9,474 nt of DNA. It comes from Chlamydiia bacterium (GTDB lineage Bacteria; Chlamydiota; Chlamydiia; Chlamydiales; Simkaniaceae). The stretch covers positions 1 through 9,474 of the forward strand of contig JAGROF010000181.1 in assembly GCA_020440405.1 (NCBI GenBank). Direction: 5' to 3'. Both the position numbers and the translations under genes were made by a program. The notes beneath the pieces were generated by a model that worked only from the letters and a program-made list of their open reading frames with translations, had not been told where the DNA came from and made no database searches. Positions 1 to 5,869 of this stretch are shown here, piece after piece. How positions within the stretch are numbered: position 1 is the first letter of the stretch; each line of letters starts with the position of its first letter.

Positions 1-134
1 ATTTTTGTCAGATGTGGGACAAGGGGATTTATGTTTCTCCTTCTCCTTATGAGGCATGTTTTATTGCATCTGTCCATACAAAGACCCACCTAGAGAAAAC
101 CCGGGACGCCATCTTGGAATTTTTGGAAACATGA
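1..134 (+). CDS. hemL: Glutamate-1-semialdehyde 2,1-aminomutase, C-terminal end (partial)
   Basis: This is the 3' end of a gene entering from the left, read in the frame whose codons start at base 3 and ending at the TGA at 132-134. The 43 visible residues include GIYVSPSPYEACFIAS followed by a helix with HTKTHLEKTRDAILEFL. That is the C-terminal pattern of HemL, the PLP-dependent enzyme that turns glutamate-1-semialdehyde into 5-aminolevulinate for heme synthesis. The PLP lysine and the rest of the enzyme lie outside the window. The stop overlaps the next gene's start as ATGA (131-134), so the two are probably co-transcribed and translationally coupled. The family call rests on the tail only; a related class III aminotransferase is the main alternative. 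Confidence 0.8.
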   Translation, partial: FCQMWDKGIYVSPSPYEACFIASVHTKTHLEKTRDAILEFLET

Positions 135-2317
135 TTAAACGGTTATTCTTTCTTTTTCTTCTCTTATGCATGCCGCTTTTAGGGAAAGATACCTACCTTT
201 ACATGCGGGGGTTTTTGGGAGGGGATTTGATCAGCGCTGTGACAGAAACATTTGAAGAGGGAAGAGATGCAGAACGGATTATTCTTCACGTCGACTCGTC
301 TTCTGGAGAGATTCGAGAGGTTCTTTCTTTGGCGCAGAAGATTTATGACATTCAAATGCGCGAGAATAAGTATGTAGTGGTGTATGTTCAAGGGAAGGCT
401 GTGGGGCCGGCTGCGATTTTTCCCTTTATTGCGGATGAACTCATTACGACGCCTTTGGTTGCATGGGGAGATATTCCCTATGGAAGCAAAGGGGAGATGA
501 CGGCGCGAGAAATGTCGATTGCAGTCAAGCAGTTGATTAATCGATCTCGGAGAATTGCTCCCACTTTAGAAAAGCTTGCTGATGCGATGGTCGATCCCCA
601 TTATCAGCTGGTGTATCGAGGAGACACAGGAGAAATTGAAAAGGATCGAGAGGTGCACTTTGACCCTCTGGTTTTGAACTTAAAAGGGATTCAATCGTTA
701 GGACTTTCTCATACGGTCATGTCGGATGAAGCCTTTGCACAAACCTTTCTTTCGGAAGAAGTGCAGGTTAGTCAAACCATTTTAAGAGAGCCGCAAGATG
801 ACCTGGATCGAGCCTTTCGAAAATATATTAAGTACGATGAGGCAGGGCAAAATAACATTGGATACCTTCATATTGGAAATGAGCGACCAATTGATCAATC
901 CACTTACATCTATGTTAGGTTTGCCCTTAAGGATTTTGTAGAGAAAGGGGTTCGCTTTGTGGTTCTTGATCTCAATACGCCTGGAGGGGAGGTGCTTTCT
1001 GCCCTGAAGATTAGTAATCTTCTTCAAAAGGTGGACATTGAACATAAAATTCCGGTGGTTGCTTTTGTTCACGATTGGGCAGTGTCGGCTGGGGCGATGT
1101 TAGCCTATTCTTGCCGTTTTATTGGAGTAGAACCGAATTCCATTATGGGAGCTGCAGAGCCTGTGATCTTTCAAGAGGGCGGAAAGATGGTAACGGCTTC
1201 GGAGAAAGTGAATTCTGCTTTGCGGGCACAATTCGGAACGCTTGCCAGTTTTTATGGGAGAAACCCATTCATTGCTGAGGCAATGGTGGATAAAGATCTT
1301 ATCTTGGTCATTCGAGATCATGAAGTCATTCGGCTGGATGATCTTGACGAAGTGCGCGCCTCAGGGCCTCATCCGGATAAGATCATTTCGGGGCGGGGCA
1401 AGCTGCTCACGTTAACAGGTGAACAGATGATGGATCTAGGGGTTGCAAACTTTATGGTTCCCATTACCCCTGTGGGAATGATTACCGATGCAGAGTGGAA
1501 ACAGGGGATGTGGCCGGCCCATAAGAGTTTAATCTTTCAAGAGCCCTATTTTGCGCAGATTCCCCATGCGGTAATGATCGATTATCAAGATTGGAGAGTA
1601 GGATTTTTCAGTATTTTATCTCATCCTGTGATCGCCTCACTATTATTTATTGGGCTTGTAATTGGCCTTTACATCGAAATCAACACCCCAGGATTTGGGG
1701 TTCCTGGATCGATTGCTTTAGGGTGTTTGGTCTTGATTCTCTTGTCGAGCTTTGCAAGTCATGTAGTCAATTGGATTGAATTAATTATCCTTTGCGTGGG
1801 GATGATTCTGCTAGCGCTTGAGCTTTTTGTCATTCCAGGATTTGGGATTGTGGGGATCCTGGGGATTATTTTGACGATTATTGGTCTTTTTGCTTTAATG
1901 CTCCCTGGTATTGGACAGCTCAGTCTTGTCAATCCAGCCACCTTCCGCCTTGTTGGAGAAGCCTTTATTGAGCGGCTTGCTTGGCTATGTGGAGGGTTGA
2001 TCTTTGCGATTATTGTTATTGTCCTTTTAGCTCACTTTTTTTCGGATCGCTATTTCCGGTTTTCCAAATTGATTTTAAAAGGAGAGCAAGAAGGCTATAA
2101 AGCAGGGATGGCACGAGAGGTAATGCCTGAAGAGGGAGAAGTGGGAGAAGCTGTGACCCCTCTGCGTCCCTCAGGAAAAGTCCATATCGGAGAAAATCTT
2201 TTCGACGCCATGTCTCAAGGGGAGTTTTTGGAAAAGCACACCTCTGTCGAAGTGGTGAAAATTGAAGGAAGCAAAGTGATTGTTAAACCCATACGAGAAT
2301 ATAAGGACTTCACATGA
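131..2317 (+). CDS. nfeD: Long NfeD-family membrane serine protease (NfeD1b type) with two ClpP-like domains
   Basis: The 728-residue product begins with a hydrophobic signal sequence (MIKRLFFLFLLLCMPLLG). An upstream in-frame ATG at 56 is possible, but 131 is preferred because of that signal peptide and the ATGA overlap with hemL. Two ClpP-class domains follow, at roughly 20-200 and 240-450. The second has DLNTPGGEV, a Ser in VSAGAM (Ser319) and a Lys in SEKVNS (Lys359). These lie 40 residues apart, close to the Ser-Lys spacing of the archaeal STOPP protease 1510-N. In the first domain the aligned positions are Gly92 and Met128, so it looks inactive. About five membrane segments lie between 490 and 640. 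A C-terminal OB-fold NfeD domain follows at 655-728, with the pattern GEVGEAVTPLRPSG. Family members are thought to act with flotillin/stomatin partners in membrane quality control, which fits the downstream floA. The stop overlaps the next start as ATGA. Confidence 0.92.
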   Translation: MIKRLFFLFLLLCMPLLGKDTYLYMRGFLGGDLISAVTETFEEGRDAERIILHVDSSSGEIREVLSLAQKIYDIQMRENKYVVVYVQGKAVGPAAIFPFIADELITTPLVAWGDIPYGSKGEMTAREMSIAVKQLINRSRRIAPTLEKLADAMVDPHYQLVYRGDTGEIEKDREVHFDPLVLNLKGIQSLGLSHTVMSDEAFAQTFLSEEVQVSQTILREPQDDLDRAFRKYIKYDEAGQNNIGYLHIGNERPIDQSTYIYVRFALKDFVEKGVRFVVLDLNTPGGEVLSALKISNLLQKVDIEHKIPVVAFVHDWAVSAGAMLAYSCRFIGVEPNSIMGAAEPVIFQEGGKMVTASEKVNSALRAQFGTLASFYGRNPFIAEAMVDKDLILVIRDHEVIRLDDLDEVRASGPHPDKIISGRGKLLTLTGEQMMDLGVANFMVPITPVGMITDAEWKQGMWPAHKSLIFQEPYFAQIPHAVMIDYQDWRVGFFSILSHPVIASLLFIGLVIGLYIEINTPGFGVPGSIALGCLVLILLSSFASHVVNWIELIILCVGMILLALELFVIPGFGIVGILGIILTIIGLFALMLPGIGQLSLVNPATFRLVGEAFIERLAWLCGGLIFAIIVIVLLAHFFSDRYFRFSKLILKGEQEGYKAGMAREVMPEEGEVGEAVTPLRPSGKVHIGENLFDAMSQGEFLEKHTSVEVVKIEGSKVIVKPIREYKDFT

Positions 2318-2763
2318 TTGTAGCCATTGGGGTTGGGCTTTTGGGGCTTGTTCTCATCTACTTAGAATTTTTTGTCCCAGGAGGGATTCTGGGCACTCTA
2401 GGAGGAGTGGCTTTCATTCTGTCGGCTATTTTGTTTGCCTGGGAAGCCGGACACCTTTGGATGGGGGTGGTCTTCATTGGTGTCATGGTCTGCTTGCTCC
2501 TTGTGAGCATTCGGTTGGCACTCTGGAAGCTCAAGAAAAAGCCGGCCCTTTTTGCAAGTGATGCGCAGTCGGGGTATGTCGCTTCAAGTTATGACGCTTC
2601 GCTTATTGGAAAAGAAGGAGAAGCTCTGACGGATCTCAAACCTTCGGGACATATTATGGTCGAAGGGGAGCGTTACCAAGCGGTTTCAGAAAGTCGCTAT
2701 ATTAAAAAGGGAGAACCTGTTAAGATCATTGGCGGCGAGGGAGCTCGATTAATCTGTAAATAG
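2314..2763 (+). CDS. Short NfeD-family membrane protein
   Basis: This 149-residue protein has membrane segments at about 4-20, 27-43 and 48-70, and then a C-terminal NfeD OB-fold domain from about 98. The motif IGKEGEALTDLKPSGHIMVE and the later RYIKKGEPVKII are the conserved OB-fold strands. It has no protease domain, so it is the short NfeD class (NfeD1a-like). That class usually sits beside a flotillin or stomatin gene and is inferred to serve as its partner. It starts inside the stop of the long NfeD gene (ATGA) and has a good ribosome binding site, AAGGA at 2303-2307, six bases ahead. Its OB domain resembles that of the upstream protein, so the two may come from an old duplication. Confidence 0.9.
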   Translation: MIVAIGVGLLGLVLIYLEFFVPGGILGTLGGVAFILSAILFAWEAGHLWMGVVFIGVMVCLLLVSIRLALWKLKKKPALFASDAQSGYVASSYDASLIGKEGEALTDLKPSGHIMVEGERYQAVSESRYIKKGEPVKIIGGEGARLICK

Positions 2764-2771
2764 GATCGGTA

Positions 2772-2930
2772 ATGAACCTACCCCGATATTATAAACCCCA
2801 ATCTCATGAGCCTTTTTTCCCATTATCTGAGCTCTCTTTTTGCCCTACTTATCCAAGTATGGTGCGCAAAGAGAGCTCAGATGCTGAAAAAAAATGCTTC
2901 AAAATCTTGGAATTTCTAACGTCGGGATAG
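2772..2930 (+). CDS. Possible small ORF between short nfeD and floA (52 aa)
   Basis: An ATG at 2772 opens a 52-codon frame ending at TAG 2928-2930. AGGA at 2762-2765 is a plausible ribosome binding site, six bases ahead. The ORF starts 8 bases after the short nfeD stop and ends 5 bases before the ATG at 2936 that I favour for floA, so it fills the gap exactly. The product is hydrophilic, with no membrane segment, and matches no family I know. It begins [16 protein letters not shown] and ends [10 protein letters not shown]. Against it: it is short, and it contains a 15-bp inverted repeat (2825-2839 with 2868-2882), so the region may instead be a structured RNA leader. Treat it as a candidate only. 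Confidence 0.35.
   Translation: MNLPRYYKPQSHEPFFPLSELSFCPTYPSMVRKESSDAEKKCFKILEFLTSG
2825..2882 (+). repeat. 15-bp perfect inverted repeat ahead of floA
   Basis: ATCTGAGCTCTCTTT (2825-2839) is exactly complementary to AAAGAGAGCTCAGAT (2868-2882), with a 28-base loop. A T-run at about 2814-2819 could pair with the A-run at 2887-2894, extending the stem past an internal loop. There is no T-run after the right arm on the plus strand, so it is not a classic intrinsic terminator. It could be a processing site, an attenuator or a translational control element between the nfeD genes and floA. Confidence 0.65.
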
Positions 2931-2935
2931 GTTCA

Positions 2936-3934
2936 ATGGAAGGTTCAACTCTTGGTTTATATGCTCTAATTATCCTGCTTGGGATTGTTGGACTCATTTT
3001 TATCTTTATTCTCGGGAAATACATTAAGCTTTGGTTTCAAGCGTTTGTTTCAGGGACTCCGATTTCCCTCTTTAACATCATTGGGATGAGCTTAAGGAAA
3101 ATTCCGCCGCAGATTATCGTCAATGCGCGGATCAACTCCTACAAGGCAGGACTGAAAGATATCACGGTTTCAGATCTCGAGACCCACTTCTTAGCGGGAG
3201 GAAGGGTCCTTGAGGTCGTGCGGGCCATGATTGCGGCGGATAAGGCAAATATCCCTTTAGATTGGCGCCAAGCAACAGCGATTGATTTGGCAGGACGGGA
3301 CATTTTAGATGCGGTCCGCACGTCGGTAAACCCTAAGGTTATTGACTGCCCGAGCCCTGATCTCAACATGTCGATTACTGCCGTGGCTAAAGATGGGGTC
3401 CAGCTGCTTTGTCGTGCCCGTGTGACGGTCCGCACCAATATCAAGCAATTGGTAGGAGGAGCCACTGAAGAAACCGTCATTGCCCGTGTTGGCGAGGGGA
3501 TCGTCAACGCAATTGGAGCATCGGAGACTCATGCGGATGTTTTAGAGTCGCCACAGATGATTACGCAACTTGTGCTCGATAAGGGATTGGATGCACAGAC
3601 GGCTTTTGAGATCTTGTCGATCGATATTGCAGATATCAGCGTGGGGGACAACATTGGGGCTAAGCTAAAGATTGACCGGGCGAATTCGGATAAGCAAGTT
3701 GCGCAAGCAAAAGCGGAAGAGCGGCGTGCCATGGCTGTGGCTGCCGAGCAGGAAAACCGTGCAAAAGTGGTCTTGGCGGAAAGTGAAATCCCTAAAGCCA
3801 TTGCGGGAGCGTTCCTTTCTGGAAATCTGGGGGTGATGGATTATTATAAGCTGAAGAATATTCAGTCCGATACCAAGATGCGAAATGCTCTTTCTGAGTA
3901 TGATGAAGAGGACGAAGATGGACGAAAAAAGTGA
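2936..3934 (+). CDS. floA: Flotillin-like protein FloA (UPF0365/YqfA family)
   Basis: This is a bacterial flotillin-like scaffold protein of membrane microdomains. With the start at 2936 it has 332 residues, very close to Bacillus FloA (331). An in-frame ATG at 2894 would add 14 residues, but it lacks a ribosome binding site and abuts the hairpin. The ATG at 2936 has AGG five bases upstream, overlapping the stop of the preceding small ORF. A single membrane segment lies at about 8-28. The juxtamembrane stretch [19 protein letters not shown] is followed by the SPFH-like domain. The conserved signature [20 protein letters not shown] lies near the C-terminus (about 296-315). The alanine/glutamate-rich helix before it looks a few residues shorter than in Bacillus. 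The tail is unusually acidic ([12 protein letters not shown]). The two NfeD genes upstream are the expected partners. Confidence 0.95.
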   Translation: MEGSTLGLYALIILLGIVGLIFIFILGKYIKLWFQAFVSGTPISLFNIIGMSLRKIPPQIIVNARINSYKAGLKDITVSDLETHFLAGGRVLEVVRAMIAADKANIPLDWRQATAIDLAGRDILDAVRTSVNPKVIDCPSPDLNMSITAVAKDGVQLLCRARVTVRTNIKQLVGGATEETVIARVGEGIVNAIGASETHADVLESPQMITQLVLDKGLDAQTAFEILSIDIADISVGDNIGAKLKIDRANSDKQVAQAKAEERRAMAVAAEQENRAKVVLAESEIPKAIAGAFLSGNLGVMDYYKLKNIQSDTKMRNALSEYDEEDEDGRKK

Positions 3935-4244
3935 GGGGTTTGGAACCTTTTATTACTTTTTCTTCATTATCGCTGTCTATCTCTTTACCCTCTTAAGAAA
4001 TCGCATGAAAAAAAAGAAGGGAGCAGAGCAAGCGGCGCAGCGTCCTATGCCGCCGCGGCGTGTTGCGCCTCCTCCATCGATCCCTGTAACTAAAAAGCCT
4101 GTCCTTCTTCCGAGGCTTAAAGAGGCGCCTCGGAAGGTCGTTAGACGTCGCCCGCGCATTGTCAAACTGGTCCAAGGACTCCAATCTAAAAAAGAGCTCA
4201 TTCTTCTGTCAGAAATTCTTTCTTTAAAATCCCATTTCAAGTAA
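3918..4244 (+). CDS. Small single-pass membrane protein with basic, proline-rich tail
   Basis: The start at 3918 gives 108 residues. It is chosen over an in-frame ATG at 3885 because AAGAGGA (3906-3912) sits at ideal distance, and because the extra residues would simply read through floA in another frame. The gene overlaps the end of floA by 17 bp, so it is very likely translated with it. One membrane segment lies at about 8-27 ([18 protein letters not shown]). It is followed by RNRMKKKK, which implies that the tail is cytoplasmic. The tail is rich in Arg, Lys and Pro ([28 protein letters not shown]) and ends in a leucine-rich helix. I do not recognise a family. Its position suggests an accessory partner of FloA/NfeD; the basic tail could contact nucleic acid, acidic lipid or the acidic C-terminus of FloA. 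Confidence 0.75.
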   Translation: MDEKSEGFGTFYYFFFIIAVYLFTLLRNRMKKKKGAEQAAQRPMPPRRVAPPPSIPVTKKPVLLPRLKEAPRKVVRRRPRIVKLVQGLQSKKELILLSEILSLKSHFK

Positions 4245-4249
4245 ATTAC

Positions 4250-4268
4250 CCTCTTTTAACAAAAGAGG
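4250..4268 (+). promoter_or_regulatory. Hairpin that buries the ribosome binding site of the 4274 gene
   Basis: CCTCTTTT (4250-4257) pairs perfectly with AAAAGAGG (4261-4268) across a 3-base AAC loop. The right arm contains GAGG (4265-4268), the Shine-Dalgarno sequence of the ATG at 4274. In the folded RNA the ribosome site would be closed. No T-run follows, so termination is unlikely. The stem is A/U-rich and short, so it should open easily. Confidence 0.6.
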
Positions 4269-4273
4269 TGTCC

Positions 4274-5350
4274 ATGACAGCATATATTTTAAAGAGAGTG
4301 GGTTTAGAGCCCTATTTGCGTAATGATTTTGAATATGGAATAGGACATCTTAAAAAGGCCGGTCATGATGCTTTAGAAGGAAGCGAAAAATATCATGGGT
4401 ATCCTCAGGTAGTTGCTGAGGAGACGGTTTATGTGGTGAGGCATTTTGATTTTGTCCGTATTCGAGGACAAGAAGATTGGAGGCGTGCGACAGATCCCGA
4501 TAGCATTGGGGCACAAATGGGAGTTCTTGCAGTCACAAATGTCGGAATGTATGGCCTTACGACGGTCAAAAGAGTCTATGAAGCGGTGGTCCTCATGGCG
4601 CGTGTTTTTTTTGATACTTTTTGCACACTTTATCCTCAAAAAAATGAGGTCCCTTTTTCTAAACTTTATGTGGAAGCTTTGAACCATTGCCTAGAGAAGA
4701 AGAAGAAAGAGTTTCAAGCGCTTTGGAAGGAGATACGTCGTGACTTTTATTATGCGGCTGTGATGGAGCTTGCGGCAGTTCATGCCTTTTTAAATCATGA
4801 AGATGCAACGCGCATGCAGTTCCTTTTTGCTGATATGGAATGTGAATGGAACCATCGGGTAGCCCTTGAGTCGACAGCAACCTATGGAGGAACAAAGCTT
4901 TCTACAGGGGCGTATAAAGCCTTTACTTCGATGATCTGGATGATGATGGTCCATAAATGCAAACCAGATAAAAGCTTGGTTGCTTCACGGATTTTACACC
5001 AAAGACCCGATCTTAAGAATCCAATTCAGACGCTTGAAAATATGATCAGTCGCACCAAAGGAGGGCGCATTACGGATGACGAGATTCGGATTCTTCGGGA
5101 AATCATTGAAGGATCTGATGAATTTAAGGGAATGACCACTGAGCAATTGATCGATTCGACAAAGTTAAAAGTTCAATTTCTGATGGGCGTTGTGAAAGGT
5201 CTCCCCAAAACTCACTGGGTACAGTACCAATGTGCCTATCCGTTCTCAGCAGAAAAACAGGGGCGCATCGAAGTGATGCCAAAAACAATTGCTGCAACAT
5301 TCCAAGAGGCACAAGCAGCCCATCAAAGAGAGTTAGAAGAGGGATTATAA
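4274..5350 (+). CDS. Conserved-looking hypothetical protein, 358 aa, mainly helical
   Basis: I do not recognise this family. The ATG at 4274 is preferred over the in-frame GTG at 4268 because GAGG (4265-4268) is correctly spaced for it. The product is soluble, with no signal peptide or clear membrane segment. Its composition suggests an alpha-helical protein. The first part has aromatic-rich stretches (HFDFVRIRGQEDWRRA). A lysine-rich helix near 135-155 (EKKKKEFQALWKEIRRDFYY) is followed by a methionine-rich stretch near 220 (TSMIWMMMVHKC). The C-terminal half looks helical (LENMISRTKGGRITDDEIRI, then MTTEQLIDSTKLKVQFLMGV). It lies 29 bases after the FloA operon and could be read from it, but the hairpin ahead suggests separate translational control. 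Its 3' end overlaps a convergent gene by 6 bp. A chlamydia-restricted protein is the likely class, by inference. Confidence 0.85.
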   Translation: MTAYILKRVGLEPYLRNDFEYGIGHLKKAGHDALEGSEKYHGYPQVVAEETVYVVRHFDFVRIRGQEDWRRATDPDSIGAQMGVLAVTNVGMYGLTTVKRVYEAVVLMARVFFDTFCTLYPQKNEVPFSKLYVEALNHCLEKKKKEFQALWKEIRRDFYYAAVMELAAVHAFLNHEDATRMQFLFADMECEWNHRVALESTATYGGTKLSTGAYKAFTSMIWMMMVHKCKPDKSLVASRILHQRPDLKNPIQTLENMISRTKGGRITDDEIRILREIIEGSDEFKGMTTEQLIDSTKLKVQFLMGVVKGLPKTHWVQYQCAYPFSAEKQGRIEVMPKTIAATFQEAQAAHQRELEEGL

Positions 5351-5803
5351 ATCTTTATCGGTGCCCATCCAGTCTAGAGAGGTAAGGGTGCGGACTTCAA
5401 GCTGCGACTCGGCAATGAGTACCTGCTTGCCACTGACCTCGATCAGATACAGCATGGATTTGGGGCTAAGGGGACGTTTTTCTAAGACTTTGACAGACTT
5501 CAAGACATTGAAGCTCCGGAGGCGCCCATGAGAGATTTTTTTGAACATCCAGATCGTTAAAATAATGAGGACTAGAAGGCCGACAAGAACGACAATGGTC
5601 TTGATGAAAGCGGTCTCGTAGGACTCGGTCGCTTTGTGCATGTCAGGTGGGGGAGGAGTACTTTTTTCTAGGGGAGGGGGCGTCTGCTCGGCTTCTTTGG
5701 CATGTTCCACTTTTGCCTTTTCCGGGGAGGGACATTTTTCTTTCTCCTCATCTGCTACAAGAGGAAGGAACATCAAAATCAAAAAAAGCTTCAATATACG
5801 CAT
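5345..5803 (-). CDS. FliO-like single-pass membrane protein
   Basis: This 152-residue protein has an N-terminal hydrophobic signal (MRILKLFLILMFLPLVADEE). A Glu/Lys/Pro-rich linker follows at about 19-60 (TPPPLEKSTPPPPD), then a membrane segment at about 67-87 and a small cytoplasmic domain at 95-140. The last reads LRSFNVLKSVKVLEKRPLSP followed by LYLIEVSGKQVLIAESQLEV. That is the FliO pattern, in which a 'lgp/lsp' turn and then two strands, 'l.lievggk.lLig', follow a single membrane helix. FliO assists assembly of the FliP-FliQ-FliR export gate in flagella. No other flagellar or type III secretion gene is visible here, so a role beside a type III system is only inference. The start has a weak ribosome site (AGG nine bases ahead). 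It is divergent from the HAD gene and overlaps the 4274 gene by 6 bp at its 3' end. Confidence 0.7.
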   Translation of the reverse strand: MRILKLFLILMFLPLVADEEKEKCPSPEKAKVEHAKEAEQTPPPLEKSTPPPPDMHKATESYETAFIKTIVVLVGLLVLIILTIWMFKKISHGRLRSFNVLKSVKVLEKRPLSPKSMLYLIEVSGKQVLIAESQLEVRTLTSLDWMGTDKDL

Positions 5804-5832
5804 ACGTAAGGCCTGAATAATTTATTTTTATT

Positions 5833-5862
5833 TTGGGGGGAATCTTCTTTTTTGTCTATAAT
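5833..5862 (+). promoter_or_regulatory. Predicted promoter for the HAD gene, possibly leaderless
   Basis: TATAAT at 5857-5862 is a perfect -10 box. An 18-base spacer separates it from TTGGGG (5833-5838), a weak -35 that matches only TTG. The expected transcription start is about 5869-5870, which is where the favoured ATG (5870) begins. No ribosome binding site lies at normal distance from 5861 or 5870. The -10 box overlaps the alternative ATG at 5861, so that start could not be used from this promoter. Confidence 0.5.
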
Positions 5863-5869
5863 GTTAACC

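Noticed and set aside
56..130. N-terminal extension of the long NfeD protein from the ATG at 56
   Set aside because: This stretch codes for the hemL tail in another frame. The ATG at 131 gives a clean signal peptide and an ATGA overlap.
2894..2935. Upstream ATG for floA adding 14 residues
   Set aside because: There is no ribosome site (only an A-run precedes it), it abuts the hairpin, and the resulting length exceeds the usual one. It is kept as an alternative in the floA entry.
3139..3801. Minus-strand ORFs opposite floA
   Set aside because: Their Ser/Ala/Arg-rich composition reflects the complement of floA. They have no ribosome sites and no family-like motifs.
5634..5816. Plus-strand ORF rich in Gly and Ser opposite the FliO-like gene
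   Set aside because: It is the complement of the Pro/Glu-rich linker, and no ribosome site or known pattern is present.
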